Under the pieces are notes generated by a model, which worked only from the letters and a program-made list of their open reading frames with translations, was not told the DNA's origin and did not search any database. DNA of 63,819 bases, from the NCBI GenBank assembly GCA_051453625.1, contig JBOZIK010000001.1, forward strand, positions 127,660,756-127,724,574. The letters are read 5' to 3'. The translations under genes were made by a program, and so were the position numbers. This document shows, one piece after another, positions 48,311 through 61,059 of the stretch. How positions within the stretch are numbered: the first letter of the stretch is position 1; each line of letters begins with the position of its first letter. The stretch is from Welwitschia mirabilis. Its lineage: Eukaryota > Gnetophyta > Gnetopsida > Welwitschiales.

Positions 48311-51300
48311 TCACATAATGATTTTGATTAGAACCTATTCTAACTTTATAAGTAGAATAAACTTTTATGATAAGATGTATTTTGCTTGGAAATTAGTTTA
48401 TTAGTAAAATAAACTAACTTATTTATTATGTTTGTTTAAATTATTATTTTTTTAAATTATATTACTAAGAAATTTTGGTTGTTTTGGACTAGTTTTAATC
48501 ATTAAATATTTTAATAACAAATTAGCTACTATGAAATATTAACAATGTGGGCATTAATAAATCATGAAACACTACATGAACAAACATATTAATGATTCTG
48601 AGCAAAGATTTGATAAAATTCATAAATAGTTACAAGCTAGTTCTAAACATCTTAGGGCCTTTCAACATAAAGTAAATGAAAATCTTAACTCCAACCTACT
48701 AGTTATAGAAGAAAGATCACAATAGTAATATATGTAATCTCTTTAAGCCCAAATATAGAAAATGTTTTAAGCATGCAACAGAAGGATTCATAATAGTAAG
48801 TATCAAAATAAAGAAGCTTTATTAGGATTTAAATATTTTAAAGGAAGGTATAGGTAAGTATAGAAACATAAAATCAAATATGTGGCTTATATGAAGAATA
48901 ACAAAATAATCTAGTAAGAAATATAGAATTTCAAGACTATACAATAGGTTCAAATTAAGATGTATATAAGTTTTAGTGGATCCTATGAAGAATACAATAA
49001 TAGAAAAAAATATTTTTTAATTAAATAATATTAAATTCTCTAATTGAAATGACTATGTAATCATGTTATTGACAAAAGATGTAATAACACTATGGAACAG
49101 GCTAAGTGTAATGATAAGTAATTATATAAAAGGAAATGACTTCATATGAGAATTTCATAAAGAATTCATTCCAGACTACTTTATAAACAATAAAGGAATG
49201 TAATTCAAATACTTGCATCTAGGAAAGAAATATCTAAAAAAGCATTAAAAATAATTTTAGAGCTTAGTGAAGTTTCAAAATCATAAAAATTCTAAAGAAT
49301 TATCTAATGACTTTAGTAGAATACTTCCCCTAATATTATAAATTTTTATATACATATTTGAATTTTATTCACCTCAAGAAACATAAAAAAATATCAAGTA
49401 ATACCAAGAAGATAAGTAATAAGTCATGATGAATTCCCATATGAAAACTAACATTTAACCAGAACCTTAATAGTTATAACAAAGTCAGTTCCTTATAAAT
49501 TATAACAATTGTAAAAAAAGGAGAGACATAGTAAGGAATCATCTATAGAAGAATGAAGGGATGGATTCCAACTAGGACTTATCTCCATAAAAGCATAATA
49601 GTAAGTAAGAAAGTAACTATTTATAGCCATATAAATAGAAAAATGTGATAAAGATGAAATCTTAAAGTAATGAATTAATAAAAATAGGAAGTCCCTATGA
49701 AGATGTAGCAATTTAAGAATAGACAATCCTAAGAAGGGGATTCTATCATTTGTTGTAAATCTAGAATCTTCAAAGGCATTCATGTATATCTTTAGCTACT
49801 TAAAAATATCAAGTAATAAATAATATAATTAATAATTTGAATAAAGAAACATTTTTACTATAATGATTTAGATATTTTATTATATATACGATAAATGAAT
49901 TATTAATTAAGTTAAATTTTTTGCCATTGTTGAAGGGATATAACCCTTATGAATGAGGTGTAAAACCTCTCTTATACTTTACTAAATGGTAAAAAGTATT
50001 ACCTAGTTAAAGCATAGGATATATATTAGATTTTCATAGGATAGGCAATGCTCTTATCATCATAGCTTAATCATCTAGTAATCCCACAAACTAGACCTTA
50101 AAAGTAGTTCTATATAGCTAGTCTATCTAACTAGATCCCCCTACTTTGGTGATGACTAACATTTGAGAGAGAAGTTATTTAATTACTAAAGATAAGACAT
50201 TTATTATTTTTTTCTTTCTTAACATATTAATTATTAACATCCTTATTGCTTATTTAAATTTTCCATAGTCTTATTTTTAATTTAATAAGATTTTAAATCA
50301 TTTTATCTAACTTAATTGTTAAGTAATTTTAAAAGACTAGAATGTTATACATGCTTTGACATTTACTATTTTAGGCACATGGTTATTTTGTATATGTTAA
50401 TTTCTAGCAAATAACTAACTTGACATGAGAATAAATTTAGAAGAAAGAGGAAAGAGCTAAATTAAGTCTCATATTTAACATATACGTTATCTTATTAAAT
50501 TTTAATTCTTTGACTTCTATAATAATACTCTCACCTTCTACTTGCTTAGGAATTGTTAATAGTAGATATGGACATATGTTCTAATAAAAATTAATCTAAT
50601 CAAGAATGAAATTATTTAAAATTTCATTATAAAATATTGTTTAATGATTTGATTGATTAGTAAAACATAAGTTATAGAATTTTATATAGTTCAAGCTTAG
50701 TTTCCTTATTTACATATTTATTTGTAAAGAAACAATAATACTATAAAAATAATATATGAATTTAAAATCATTAATTAACTATTCATTTTTTATTCTTATT
50801 ATTATCTTAGTGATCTTTAGCTAATTTAATAAAGAAGAAATAATCTAATATGATTATAAAATGTAGCATAATTATTTAAACATAAAGTTCTTTCAACAAA
50901 ATAGGATTTTATAAGCATAGACATTTGAAGGTAATTTCAAACCCAAATAAAAGAACTAAATGCTTAAGTAAAAGATAAATGAGACATGCATATAATATTA
51001 ATAAAGGAACACTCTACTTATCCTTGTCATTCATCTATTCTATATGAACACTAGCAGATAGTAATGTTAGTAAATAAGTTTCAAGAGAGAAATGTAAATT
51101 ATGCATAAGTGAAAGGAAATAATTCATACATAATTTCTAAATTTCATTAATTTTTATTGTTTATAGCAAATTTCATAGTTTTTATTATTTTTATGATTTA
51201 TGTTTGTTAAATAATGAGTGGAAGAGCCAATAAATGTATTAGCTCTTGAGTCACTTTTTTAGTATTTCTACAAATGAAGGAAAAATATCCTTTTTTAATC

Positions 51301-52311
51301 AATTTTGATCTTTTTTATAAAGTAATATTAATATTCCATTTTTATTTATATTACATGCATGTAATGGTAGGTCCTCTTTTCAGATTCCCCCATCTAGATT
51401 TTATTAATTTAAAAGAAAGATAAATAAAAGAAAGAAATATTTAGTGACATAGCATTTGATTTTGAAGAATTGCAATTTTGTAATGTTGCCTTTGTTGGAT
51501 GATTTAACTTACAATTTGAGTATTTTATTATATAATGTGTGAGAATTGAATTTTAAGGATTTTGTTCTAAAGCATTTTTATTTTTGAAATTAGTATAAAA
51601 TAAATCTTATGCCTTTTTTCTTGAAAATAATAAAAAACTTGACTAGAAGTGCTAGTTGGCTATATAGTAAAGTTAGTTGGATAATAAAATAAAATAAATT
51701 ATATTGAAAAACATAGTAAACAACTATAAAATGTGTGATAATAAATATTAGAGTAAAGAAAAATAATCATAAAAATAATCTTTAGTTGATATAAAAAAAT
51801 TGCAAAAACAATATTTTATCTAAGTGAAATATAACAATAAGAGGAATGATTTAGTAAATATAAAGCAATATTTCTTTTGTATTTTATTTAATAGTGTTTA
51901 AAAATTTTTCTTAACTCTCCAAGCCATTTTTTTTCATATCTTATAACATGATTCACAAACTTATAAAATGTAATTTTTAATCTTTTATACACTTCGTACA
52001 TCACATATTTTTAAAATATAAATGATCCATGTACCTGTGAACTTTACATTTTACTAAATATTATTTGATAATGTACTAAGTACTTGAATGTGTTAATATG
52101 AACTCCAATTTTAAGATAATTAAAGTGCATAGAAAAACTCACAATGTGATGATTCTATTATAAAGATAAAAGAATTTTTAAATTTCAAAACCATTGATCA
52201 TAAACATTTTTACCTATATTATATTTCATTCCATTAATTTAGATTTATTGTTTTAGATAATAATGCTCACATCTATAATTTGTAGGATTTGTAAATATTA
52301 AATATGTATAT
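48311..52311. other. AT-rich region without recognised genes
   Basis: Apart from the possible gag scrap near 49060-49400 I see no domain, long frame, repeat or RNA gene. The open minus-strand frame 49493-49783 (96 residues, F/L/S-rich) has no motif and is probably chance. Confidence 0.5.
49060..49400 (+). pseudogene. Possible Ty3-gypsy gag scrap
   Basis: The plus strand reads LWNRLSVMISNYIKGNDFI, then EFHKEFIPDYFINNKGM and FKYLHLGKKYLKK, reminiscent of the gypsy gag pattern WxxFxxxFxxxYxPxxxxxxKxxEFxxLxQGxMxVxEY. Stops interrupt and no neighbouring domain supports it. It could be chance. Confidence 0.35.
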
Positions 52312-52364
52312 TGTTGTGGTGCATATTTGTTGAAATGTTATGTCCTTTATCAAATCCTGTCCAT

Positions 52365-52416
52365 CACAAATATATTACAAAATATGCATACTAGTATAGA
52401 TGGAAGTAAACCCAAA
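52365..52416. repeat. 52-bp sequence left of the N run, repeated right of it
   Basis: 52365-52416 and 52965-53016 are identical over 52 bp (start CACAAATATATTAC, end GTAAACCCAAA) and directly abut the N run on either side. Confidence 0.95.
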
Positions 52417-52964
52417 NNNNNNNNNNNNNNNNNNNNNNNNNNNNNNNNNNNNNNNNNNNNNNNNNNNNNNNNNNNNNNNNNNNNNNNNNNNNNNNNNNNN
52501 NNNNNNNNNNNNNNNNNNNNNNNNNNNNNNNNNNNNNNNNNNNNNNNNNNNNNNNNNNNNNNNNNNNNNNNNNNNNNNNNNNNNNNNNNNNNNNNNNNNN
52601 NNNNNNNNNNNNNNNNNNNNNNNNNNNNNNNNNNNNNNNNNNNNNNNNNNNNNNNNNNNNNNNNNNNNNNNNNNNNNNNNNNNNNNNNNNNNNNNNNNNN
52701 NNNNNNNNNNNNNNNNNNNNNNNNNNNNNNNNNNNNNNNNNNNNNNNNNNNNNNNNNNNNNNNNNNNNNNNNNNNNNNNNNNNNNNNNNNNNNNNNNNNN
52801 NNNNNNNNNNNNNNNNNNNNNNNNNNNNNNNNNNNNNNNNNNNNNNNNNNNNNNNNNNNNNNNNNNNNNNNNNNNNNNNNNNNNNNNNNNNNNNNNNNNN
52901 NNNNNNNNNNNNNNNNNNNNNNNNNNNNNNNNNNNNNNNNNNNNNNNNNNNNNNNNNNNNNNNN
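52417..52964. other. Assembly gap (548 N), probably an unmerged overlap
   Basis: It is flanked by identical 52-bp ends. The surrounding LTR has the expected length only if the gap and one 52-bp copy are removed. Confidence 0.85.
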
Positions 52965-54158
52965 CACAAATATATTACAAAATATGCATACTAGTATAGA
53001 TGGAAGTAAACCCAAATGTTATAATTCGTTGAAGGCACTAGGCTCAAATCTACAGAATTGATTTAAGTGATGTATATTTTTTTATTTTATGGTTTTAGAT
53101 GAAAATAAATAATGTAAGAAAATAAACACATTAATGAAATGTAAATGAAAAATCCTCTAAATGTGATAACTATCTAACTACCAAATCTTTATCACTAAGA
53201 TCAACCCTATACAACCTATATCAATGAAGCAAACTATTATTGACCCTAGCGAACCTAGACTATCAAGTATATCAAACAGAATATGAAAAAAAATGCAATG
53301 ATTAATTTAGGAAATATAAAATGCAATGCAAGTTCCTAAACTAATTATTTCAATCTTGAAAAAGGTTGTCCTTAATGACCTATGTCATAAGTAAAGATAT
53401 CATGTTATCATAAGCAACATAAACCATAAGAGACATGCAAATGAATAAAAATAAAAGAAGATTTCCATTAAAAGTCAAAATGATACTCTATTACAAAGTA
53501 ACAACATCTTAATAAAGAAGACATGGTCAACACTAAGGAAGACCTCTCTCTATAACTAACAGATGGACCTTCTACCATTTAATCTCCTATTATAAAAATT
53601 TCTAGTGTGAAAGAAGATGATCAGAGTTAAGGATAAAGGCATTATTTATTTACAACAACAAACTTAAAAAAATACCAAATCTAATAGATGTAATACAAAC
53701 CATAATAACACATAAGGGGCTTCTAACACATTACACAATTTTAGTGAAGTTTGATGCATTGACTAAAAATAATTATCATCCTGCATGTCATTCAAATAAT
53801 GATGGGGACAATTCCATGTCAAAAGAGTTTTATATTTAGCTTCCATTAGTGGTCCAGTTAGCATCCTAGCCAACATGCAAGTGGTATTGTCTAGGTGGTC
53901 ATCTAGATAATGGAAGAGATGACATTCCTTTTAAAGCTATTTTATTAAGTAAAATTGATCTTAAATCTCATTAACTCCTCCTTAGAATGTAAAGTATTAG
54001 AATCAATCCAAATGACTCCAAATGTACTCGTAATCATGAATTTCTATGATTTTCTTCTTGACTCTCAATAATCATCATTTTTTACTTAAACCTATCTAAA
54101 TGTCCTATAAAATTGCTTAAAATACCCTATCAAAAACATATAATTTAGCATCAAAACA

Positions 54159-54273
54159 TAGCCCCCCAGTTAGTCTTATCAATCCCTGCAAAGAACTATA
54201 ATTGCAATCCAAATTGACTAAAATAAATACTAATTAGAAAATTGTAAATTAAGCTTACATATGTTATTATATA
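54159..54273 (-). other. Internal 3' tip and polypurine tract of the element owning LTR E
   Basis: The minus strand reads TAGTCAATTTGGATTGCAATT...GGGATTGATAAGACTAACTGG then GGGGCTA, matching the last ~100 bp before LTR D (55737-55840). It is cut at 54273 by the end of LTR D, so the D element sits in the 3' tip of the E element. Confidence 0.65.
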
Positions 54274-55736
54274 TGTTGTGGTATGAATTTATGCAATCTT
54301 GAAGTCCTTTAGGAAAACCTATAAATAATATAACTTGTAGAAAACACGTGCTAGTATAGATAAGAATTTACCTGAATGTCATAACCTCAATGAAGGCACT
54401 AGGCTTAGAGTTAAAGAATTGATTTCCAAAAGTAGTTTTTGGTCTTTTATCCTTTACTGACTAAATCTAAATAATAAAGTAAACGCAATTCAAGATGAAT
54501 GAATATGAAATACAAGTGAATGAAAGTGGAAATGAAATGGGTTCACTTGGTTCCTAATCCTTCTATCACAAGGACTAGCTTTTAGTCTTTTTATCACAAA
54601 GAATATCCTTTCTATAATTTATATCAATTAAGAAGAGTATCTACTAATTCTTAATCAACATAAACTATTAGATATACCAAGTAGAATATGCATTATGCAA
54701 TATGAATGAAATAGAAATGCAATGCAAACCTACTACTAATCAAGATCAACCTTAACAAAGGTTACCCTTATGACCTAAATAAATCTAAGCTTATCACTAA
54801 CTAAGATCAACTTAAACCATAAGGGACATTTACATAATTGAAATGAAAAGATTATTTGTATTGATTCAAAAGAATTTTACATCCACCTACAATAGAATAA
54901 CAACACATCAATGGAAGAAACACAGCCTAACACCAAGGAAACCTCTTTCTGCACCTACTGGATGGACCTCTTACCTTTAAGATTCCGTCATAAGCATATC
55001 AAGTACAAAAGATAGTTTTGAAAGTGAAGGAGGAAAGGGTATTTATAGTTTTACAATGAACTATAACCTTAGACATTCGTTAAGGAAACCCTAGCCATCC
55101 ACAGGGTCTGTTTGGTATTCTTTATAATAAAATTTACTTCGACAGTGTAAAAAAAGTTATCATCCTATCTGTCATCCACACGACATAGGGGACAATGCTA
55201 CCTTAACACCTTTTATGTGCCATGTGCTCCTGTGGGTTGCCTGCACATGTTACTAATGCTGTCATCCTATCAGTCATCCATATGACAGAAGAAATGATGC
55301 CTCGGATTATGTGCCTAGGTGCTATTATCAGCCTCATGTGTTGTACTCACATTCATCGTATTGCCTGTCGTCCAGACGAGCTAAGGGATGTTGCCCCATT
55401 ACCATGTGCTACTATCCAAGTGTTGCCCATGTGCTACTCCTGTGTACCTATGTTAATGAGCTATTGTCCCCTCTATCATGGTGACGACAGTGGGGACGAC
55501 ACTTTTCCTAAGCTCCTTAAGTAGTGTAAATTGGTCTTCTTCACCTTTAGTCCTTCTTCAATATGCTAAGTATCATAACATGCCTAAAATGCCTCCAATT
55601 AAGCCAAGAATTACATGTTTTCATGATCATCTTATAGTTTCTCCATAATCAGCAGAATTGCATCTAAATATATATAAATGTCCTATAAAAGTACTCCAAA
55701 TACACCATTAAATTCCTATAAATTGACATCATAACA
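54274..55736 (-). repeat. Athila-family LTR D (1463 bp)
   Basis: The minus-strand start TGTTATGATGTC is at 55736 with polypurine tract AAGGCTAAGTAGGGGGCTA before it. The end TACCACAACA is at 54274. It contains four palindromic modules (55156-55199, 55257-55300, 55355-55396, 55461-55504). It is the 3' LTR of the internal region above it. The plus-strand ORF 55222-55524 lies over these modules and is a shadow of their C-rich text. Confidence 0.85.
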
Positions 55737-57002
55737 TAGCCCCCTACTTAGCCTTATCAGTCCTTGATAAAATAGGTGATCAACTAGATTGTAAGCCAAT
55801 TTGACTAAGATAATCATCTACTAAAGAAATGGAATTTGAGTTCTATTTATCATGTAGGAATAGATGACAACAAGCCATTAATACAATTACTACTATAGTT
55901 ATAAGCCCCCTACTTAAACTCATCACAATAGTCCAAATAAATGTCATACACATAACAAGTTAGAGTGATAATTTAGAAAAATGATAATGTATAGACATAA
56001 TGCTAAAACTGATATGTAAGCTTACGTAGTAATAATATCAAAAAATAATGCATGAAAAGCTTATTAATGTTTTCTATAAGGGCAAAGAACAAGAGTAATC
56101 ATGACATTCTTATAAACATAGCTTTACTAAAAAAAATTAGTGAGTGCTACCTGCTCTTGCTAAATAAATCCCATGAAATATATTCAAATAAAATGCAATC
56201 ATGTCCAAATAATACATTATTAATATGTATCACCCAAGCTCAAAATAATTCTTAAAAATGATAGATTTTTACTGTAATATTTCAGAAGAAAGCTCGAAGA
56301 GCTGTCCTGCCCCCCCTCCACAGGAAAAGAAAGAGGTCCCGGATTGCATAAAGGAAAAAGGATGACTGTCATCCCCTCTATCGTGGGGATGGCATACCAA
56401 GATGACAGTTTAAAAAATAACTTGTTTAGACTGATTAGAAAAAATTCTAGAAAAATTTAATAGCAAGAAAGTATTGGAGACACAGCAGAAAAAAACAGAA
56501 GGAAGAAAAATATGAAGAACTTATCTTTTTAAAAATAGAATCATGGAAAAAGAGCCTAATGAGATTACAACTATGCATGAGATTTAGAAAGAAATGCTAA
56601 TAAGTATTCCTCCAATGTGGTTTAGAATCCATGAGTATTTGAAAATCTATAAGTACATACATAGCAAAAAATTTAGCACAAAAAGATCACATCAATCAAG
56701 GTGAAAGAAATGCATCAATTGATAGTGTGAAAAAGAAAAATAACCCTTATAAAGAAAACTTATGATTAAAAATAAAAAGACAACTAGAGAGCTATCAATT
56801 GATCAGGTTCTAATTATGATGTAGAAAAAGATATTGTAATGACTTTGAAAATCCCAAACAAAACAACTAAGGAAAAACATAATGAAAAATGGACAACTAG
56901 AAATATGAAGAAGATTGGCTTACCTACCCAAAATTCATCCCTAGCAAAATATCTTGGAAGAAATTATAAAATCACCTAATAATGAGGCATGAAACAATGT
57001 AA
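55737..57002 (-). other. Athila-family 3' internal region, copy D
   Basis: It aligns with 57170-58480 and, in reverse, with about 40300-41625 of element A. A palindromic module lies at 56365-56409. No coding sequence. It stops at a 100-N gap (57003-57102), so the rest of this copy is unseen. Confidence 0.8.
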
Positions 57003-57102
57003 NNNNNNNNNNNNNNNNNNNNNNNNNNNNNNNNNNNNNNNNNNNNNNNNNNNNNNNNNNNNNNNNNNNNNNNNNNNNNNNNNNNNNNNNNNNNNNNNNN
57101 NN

Positions 57103-57169
57103 CTGTATAAATGTCCTATAAAAGTACTCCAAATGTACCATCAATTTCCTATAAATTAGCATCACAACA
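57103..57169 (-). repeat. Athila-family LTR H, first 67 bp only
   Basis: The minus-strand start TGTTGTGATGCTAATTTATAG is at 57169, preceded by the polypurine tract in 57170-57185. The rest lies in the N gap, which must therefore hide at least an LTR body of about 1.2-1.4 kb or a collapsed repeat. Confidence 0.75.
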
Positions 57170-58857
57170 TAGCCCCTACTTAGTATTGTCAATCCGTGAC
57201 AAAGTAGGTGATCAACTAGATTGCGAACCAATTTAACTAAGATAATTATTAACTAAAGAAATGGAATTTGAGTTCTATTTATCATGCAGGAATAGATGAC
57301 AATAAGTAATTTATGTAATTACTATTGTAATTATTAGCTCTACTTAAACTCATTACAATAGTCCAAATAAATGTCATACACATAACAAGTTAGAGTAATA
57401 GTTCAGAAAATTGATAATGTATAAATATAATGATGAAGATGATATGTAAGCTTAAGTAGTAATAATCTCAAAGAATAATGCATGAAAAGCTCATTAATGT
57501 TTTATATAAGGAAAAAGTATAGGAGTAATCATAGCATTCTTTTTTTACTTTAAATAATCAGAAACATAGCTTTGTTGAAAAATCAGTAAGTGTGCTACCT
57601 GCTGATGCTAAATAAATTCCATGAAATATATTCAAGTAATATGTAATCATATCCAAACAACTCATCATAAATATGTATCATCTAAGCTCAAAGTAATCCT
57701 TTAAAATTTAAAAATAATAGATTTTTATTATAATATTTTAGAAAAATGTTTAGAGAGCTGTTCTATTCCCCCCACAGGAAAAGTGAAACATCTCAGATTA
57801 CATAAAGGAAAAAGGATAACTATCATCCCCTCTGTCATGGGGATGACATATCAATATGATAGTTTGTAAAATAAGTTGTTTGAATTAATTAGAAAAAATT
57901 CTAGAAAAATTTGATAATAAGAAAGTATTGAAGAAATGGTAGAAAAAATAGAAGTAAGAAAAATGTGAAGAATTTATCTTTAAAAATAGAATCATGGAAA
58001 AAGAAACTGATGAGATCATAATTATGCATGAAATATAGAAAGAAATGCTCATGAGTATTCCTCCAATGTGATCTAGAATCCATGAGTGTTTGGAAATCTA
58101 TAAGTGGATGAATGCAAAACCACAAAATCACACAGCAAAAACATTAGCATAAAATAAAAAGATCACATCAATCAAAGAGAAAGAAATGCATTAACTGATA
58201 GTATAGAAAAGAAAAAAATAGCCCTTATAAACAAAACCTATGAGATAAAATAAAAAGATAACTAGAGAGCTATCAAATGATTAGGTCCTAAGTATAATAT
58301 GGAAAAAGATACTGTAATGACTTTGAAAAATTTCAAACAAAACAACTAAGAGAAAAACATAATGAAAAATGGACAACTAGGAATATGAAGAAGATTTATT
58401 TATCAACCTAAAATTAATCCTTAGCAAAGTCCTTTGGAAGAAATCATAAAATCACCTAATAAGAATGCATGACATAATGTAAAAATTCATAAAGTTCCAC
58501 TTGAATGGACAATGATAATGATGATGTCAAGTATGTCTAATGTTATCAAATAATGAGTGATAAGATAAAAAGCTATTAAAAAATGAACTTACAAGCTATC
58601 ATCTCAAAACAATACTAGAATCCAGAAAAGTAAAGTAATCATGTAGAAATACTATAATTAAATAAAAATAAGTCTAGAAAATAAGCAATACCTGTGATGA
58701 CACTAGGAACACCACTGATCGTGTAGCCTCTAACTATAATTTTATTCTTACCATGATGAGGAGAGTGCAACTACTTTTAGAGGAGTAAGGACCCACATAA
58801 CATGGCTAACTAATCCCTCAGTGGAGTTTCCATAGCTATCATATCACACTACTAAAG
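57170..58857 (-). other. Athila-family 3' internal region, copy H
   Basis: The minus-strand counterpart of element A from about 39998 to 41625 (A: TTTAGCAGTGTAATAT; here TTTAGTAGTGTGATAT at 58857 downward). A palindromic module is at 57819-57863. It is interrupted at 58857 by LTR F of opposite orientation. No coding sequence. Confidence 0.8.
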
Positions 58858-60357
58858 TGTTTCGATGTGAATTTGTAGGAATTTGATGCTGTATTTGGAG
58901 TAATTTTGCAAGACATTTATATAGGTTTAGAAGCAATTCTGCTAATTATGGAGAGATGATAAGATGATCATAAAAACATGTAATTCTTGACATAATTGGA
59001 GGTATTTCAAGCATGTTTTGATACTTATCATATTAAAGGAGGACTAAAGGTAAAGAAGACTAATTTATGCTACTTAAGAAGCTTCGAAAGATTGTCGTCC
59101 CCACTGTCGTCCCCATAATAGAGGTGGTAATAGCTCATAAAGACAACTACATAGGAATAATTCATAAAGACAACTTCATAAGAATAGATCATGCATAATA
59201 CTTAGATAACAACACATGATGATAGGGCATCATCCCTTGGGTTATTTTAATGACAAGAAGGACAACAAATATGAGGCCAACCCATGGGGCTGATGATAGT
59301 ACATGGGTACACAATTTAAGGTATCGTCCCCTTTGTTATGCGGATGACATATAGGACAACAACCTTAATAACCTCCACAAAAAATCCACGAAGCTAACAG
59401 TATTACATGGGCACACAACCCAAGGTAAGAAGGCAATGTCATCTCCATTGTTATGTGGATGATGGATAGAACAACTATTTCTACATATCCATAATAAATA
59501 CTATTGTAAATGGGGTTAAGCGACCCATGTGAGCTATTAGGATTTTCTTCACCAATGACTAGGATTACGGTTCATTGTAAAACTATAAATACCCCTTTCC
59601 TCCTTAAATTACAACCATCTTTTGTACTTTATATTCTTATGATAGAAGCTTGAAGCTAGGAGGTCCATCCAATAGCTGTAAAAAGGGGATTCCTTGGTGT
59701 TAGGTTGTGTCTTTTCCATTAAAGAGATATTATTCTATTGTAAGTGGATGTAAAGTTCTTTTCATTAATACAATACTCTTTTCATTTCAATTATGTGAAT
59801 TTCCCTTATGCTTTAAGTTGATCGTAGTTAAGTGACAGTTCTATGATTTATTTAGATCATGAGAGCAATCTTTATTAAGGTTGACCTTGGTTAGTAATAG
59901 GATTGCATTGCATTTTTATTTCATTTATATTACATATTGCATATTCTACTTGATATATCTAATATTTTATATTTATTAAGAATTAGTAAATACTCTTCTT
60001 GATTAATATAAATTATAGAAAGGATAGTCTTTCTGACAAAAAGGCTAGAAGTTAGTCCTTATGATAGAAGGATTAGGAACCAAGTGAATCCATTTAATTT
60101 CCATTTTCATTCAATTGCATTTCATATTTATCCATCTTGCATTGCATTTAATTCATTATTTACTTTCAGTTAGTAAAAGCTAAAAGACCAAAAACTACCT
60201 TTGAAAATCAATTCTCTAACTTTGTGTCTAGTACATTCATTGGGATTATGACATTCGGGTGAACTTCCATCTATACTAGCATGTGTCTTTTTGTAAGTTA
60301 TATGATTTATAGGTTTATTTAAAGGACTTCAAGATTACATAGATTTGCACTACAACA
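58858..60357 (+). repeat. Element F 5' LTR (1500 bp)
   Basis: Start TGTTTCGATG, end CACTACAACA directly before the PBS. Four palindromic modules lie in U3 (59091-59134, 59227-59267, 59321-59361, 59435-59478) and a TATA box TATAAATA at 59584-59591. It aligns with LTR G, with many differences. Confidence 0.88.
59584..59591 (+). promoter_or_regulatory. Element F LTR TATA box
   Basis: TATAAATA, then CCCCTTTCCTCC, about 105 bp after the last U3 palindromic module. Same arrangement at 63747 in LTR G. Confidence 0.6.
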
Positions 60358-60360
60358 TTT

Positions 60361-60378
60361 TGGCACCATTGCCACGGA
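60361..60378 (+). other. Element F primer-binding site, tRNA-Asp type
   Basis: TGGCACCATTGCCACGGA lies three T after the LTR end; the typical Athila form is TGGCGCCGTTGCCGGGGA. It is the best-kept PBS of the family in this window. Confidence 0.85.
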
Positions 60379-60528
60379 AGGCCACAAGGAGCTAAGAGGA
60401 TTATCATTAACCAAATAATTACCTTGAATCTTTTTATTCAGGTTATTTATTTGAACCAATGCTATATTTTTAGTGTAATTTATGGTAGATTTATTTCTGT
60501 AAAATTTTATTTTCTGTAACTTTTAGGA

Positions 60529-60792
60529 ATCCTATCATTCTCTTTGTTATCCTGATGACATAGGGTATGATAGTTCTAAAATTTTAAATTTAGTTTTTGT
60601 TTTTCCAATTTTTCTTTTGTTTAGAGTTTAGCAAAACTATCATCCTATCTATCATCCACATGACAGTAAGGACGATAGTCTTCATTTCAGTAATTTTCTT
60701 TCTATAGTTTCTAGAGTTCTATTGTTTTTAGAGTTTAGTCTTTCTATGATTATCATCCTATGCATCATCCTCACGACAAGGTGAACGACAGT
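60529..60792 (+). repeat. Leader trio of palindromic modules, element F
   Basis: Modules at 60529-60574, 60636-60679 and 60749-60792. The second is typical: ACTATCATCC, then TATCATCCACATGACA, then GGACGATAGT. Distances from the PBS match those in element A to within about 14 bases. Confidence 0.8.
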
Positions 60793-61059
60793 CTATTGCA
60801 TTTGATTCTGGTTTTTGCTTACTGTTTGTGCATGCAAGAATACAAGGAATTTTGAGCGAAAGATAAACTATTAGCCAGCAAGGAACTAGATTAATAGAAA
60901 CATCAAGGAATATTTGACTTTAAATAAAAATCCAGGTATGCACAACATAGGTAAACAAATCCTAGAAATTATTTCTTTTTTATTTTATTTTAGAATTAGA
61001 TTTATTTTTATCTATATAATTAATTAGCAATAATGATTTCACATCTTTTAAGTATTAAG

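Larger units (their letters stand above)
52312..54158 (-). repeat. Athila-family LTR E, containing an apparently false gap
   Basis: The minus-strand start TGTTTTGATGC lies at 54158 after a polypurine tract (plus-strand TAGCCCCCCAG). The end corresponds to plus-strand TGTTGTGG at 52312. Two palindromic modules lie at 53772-53812 and 53886-53926. Apparent length is 1847 bp, but removing the 548 N and one copy of the 52-bp duplication leaves 1247 bp, matching the 1245-bp LTR of element A. Confidence 0.8.

Noticed and set aside
49493-49783. 96-residue minus-strand ORF
   Set aside because: No domain, aromatic/leucine-rich composition typical of random AT-rich frames.
52327-53061. Long ORFs of 190-244 residues
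   Set aside because: Most of their length is N, and the real ends are the same 52-bp repeat on both sides of the gap.
55222-55524. A 100-residue Cys/His-rich ORF that looks like a zinc-finger protein
   Set aside because: It lies on the opposite strand of LTR D; the Cys and His codons come from TGY/CAY words of the palindromic modules. No start context or homologue.
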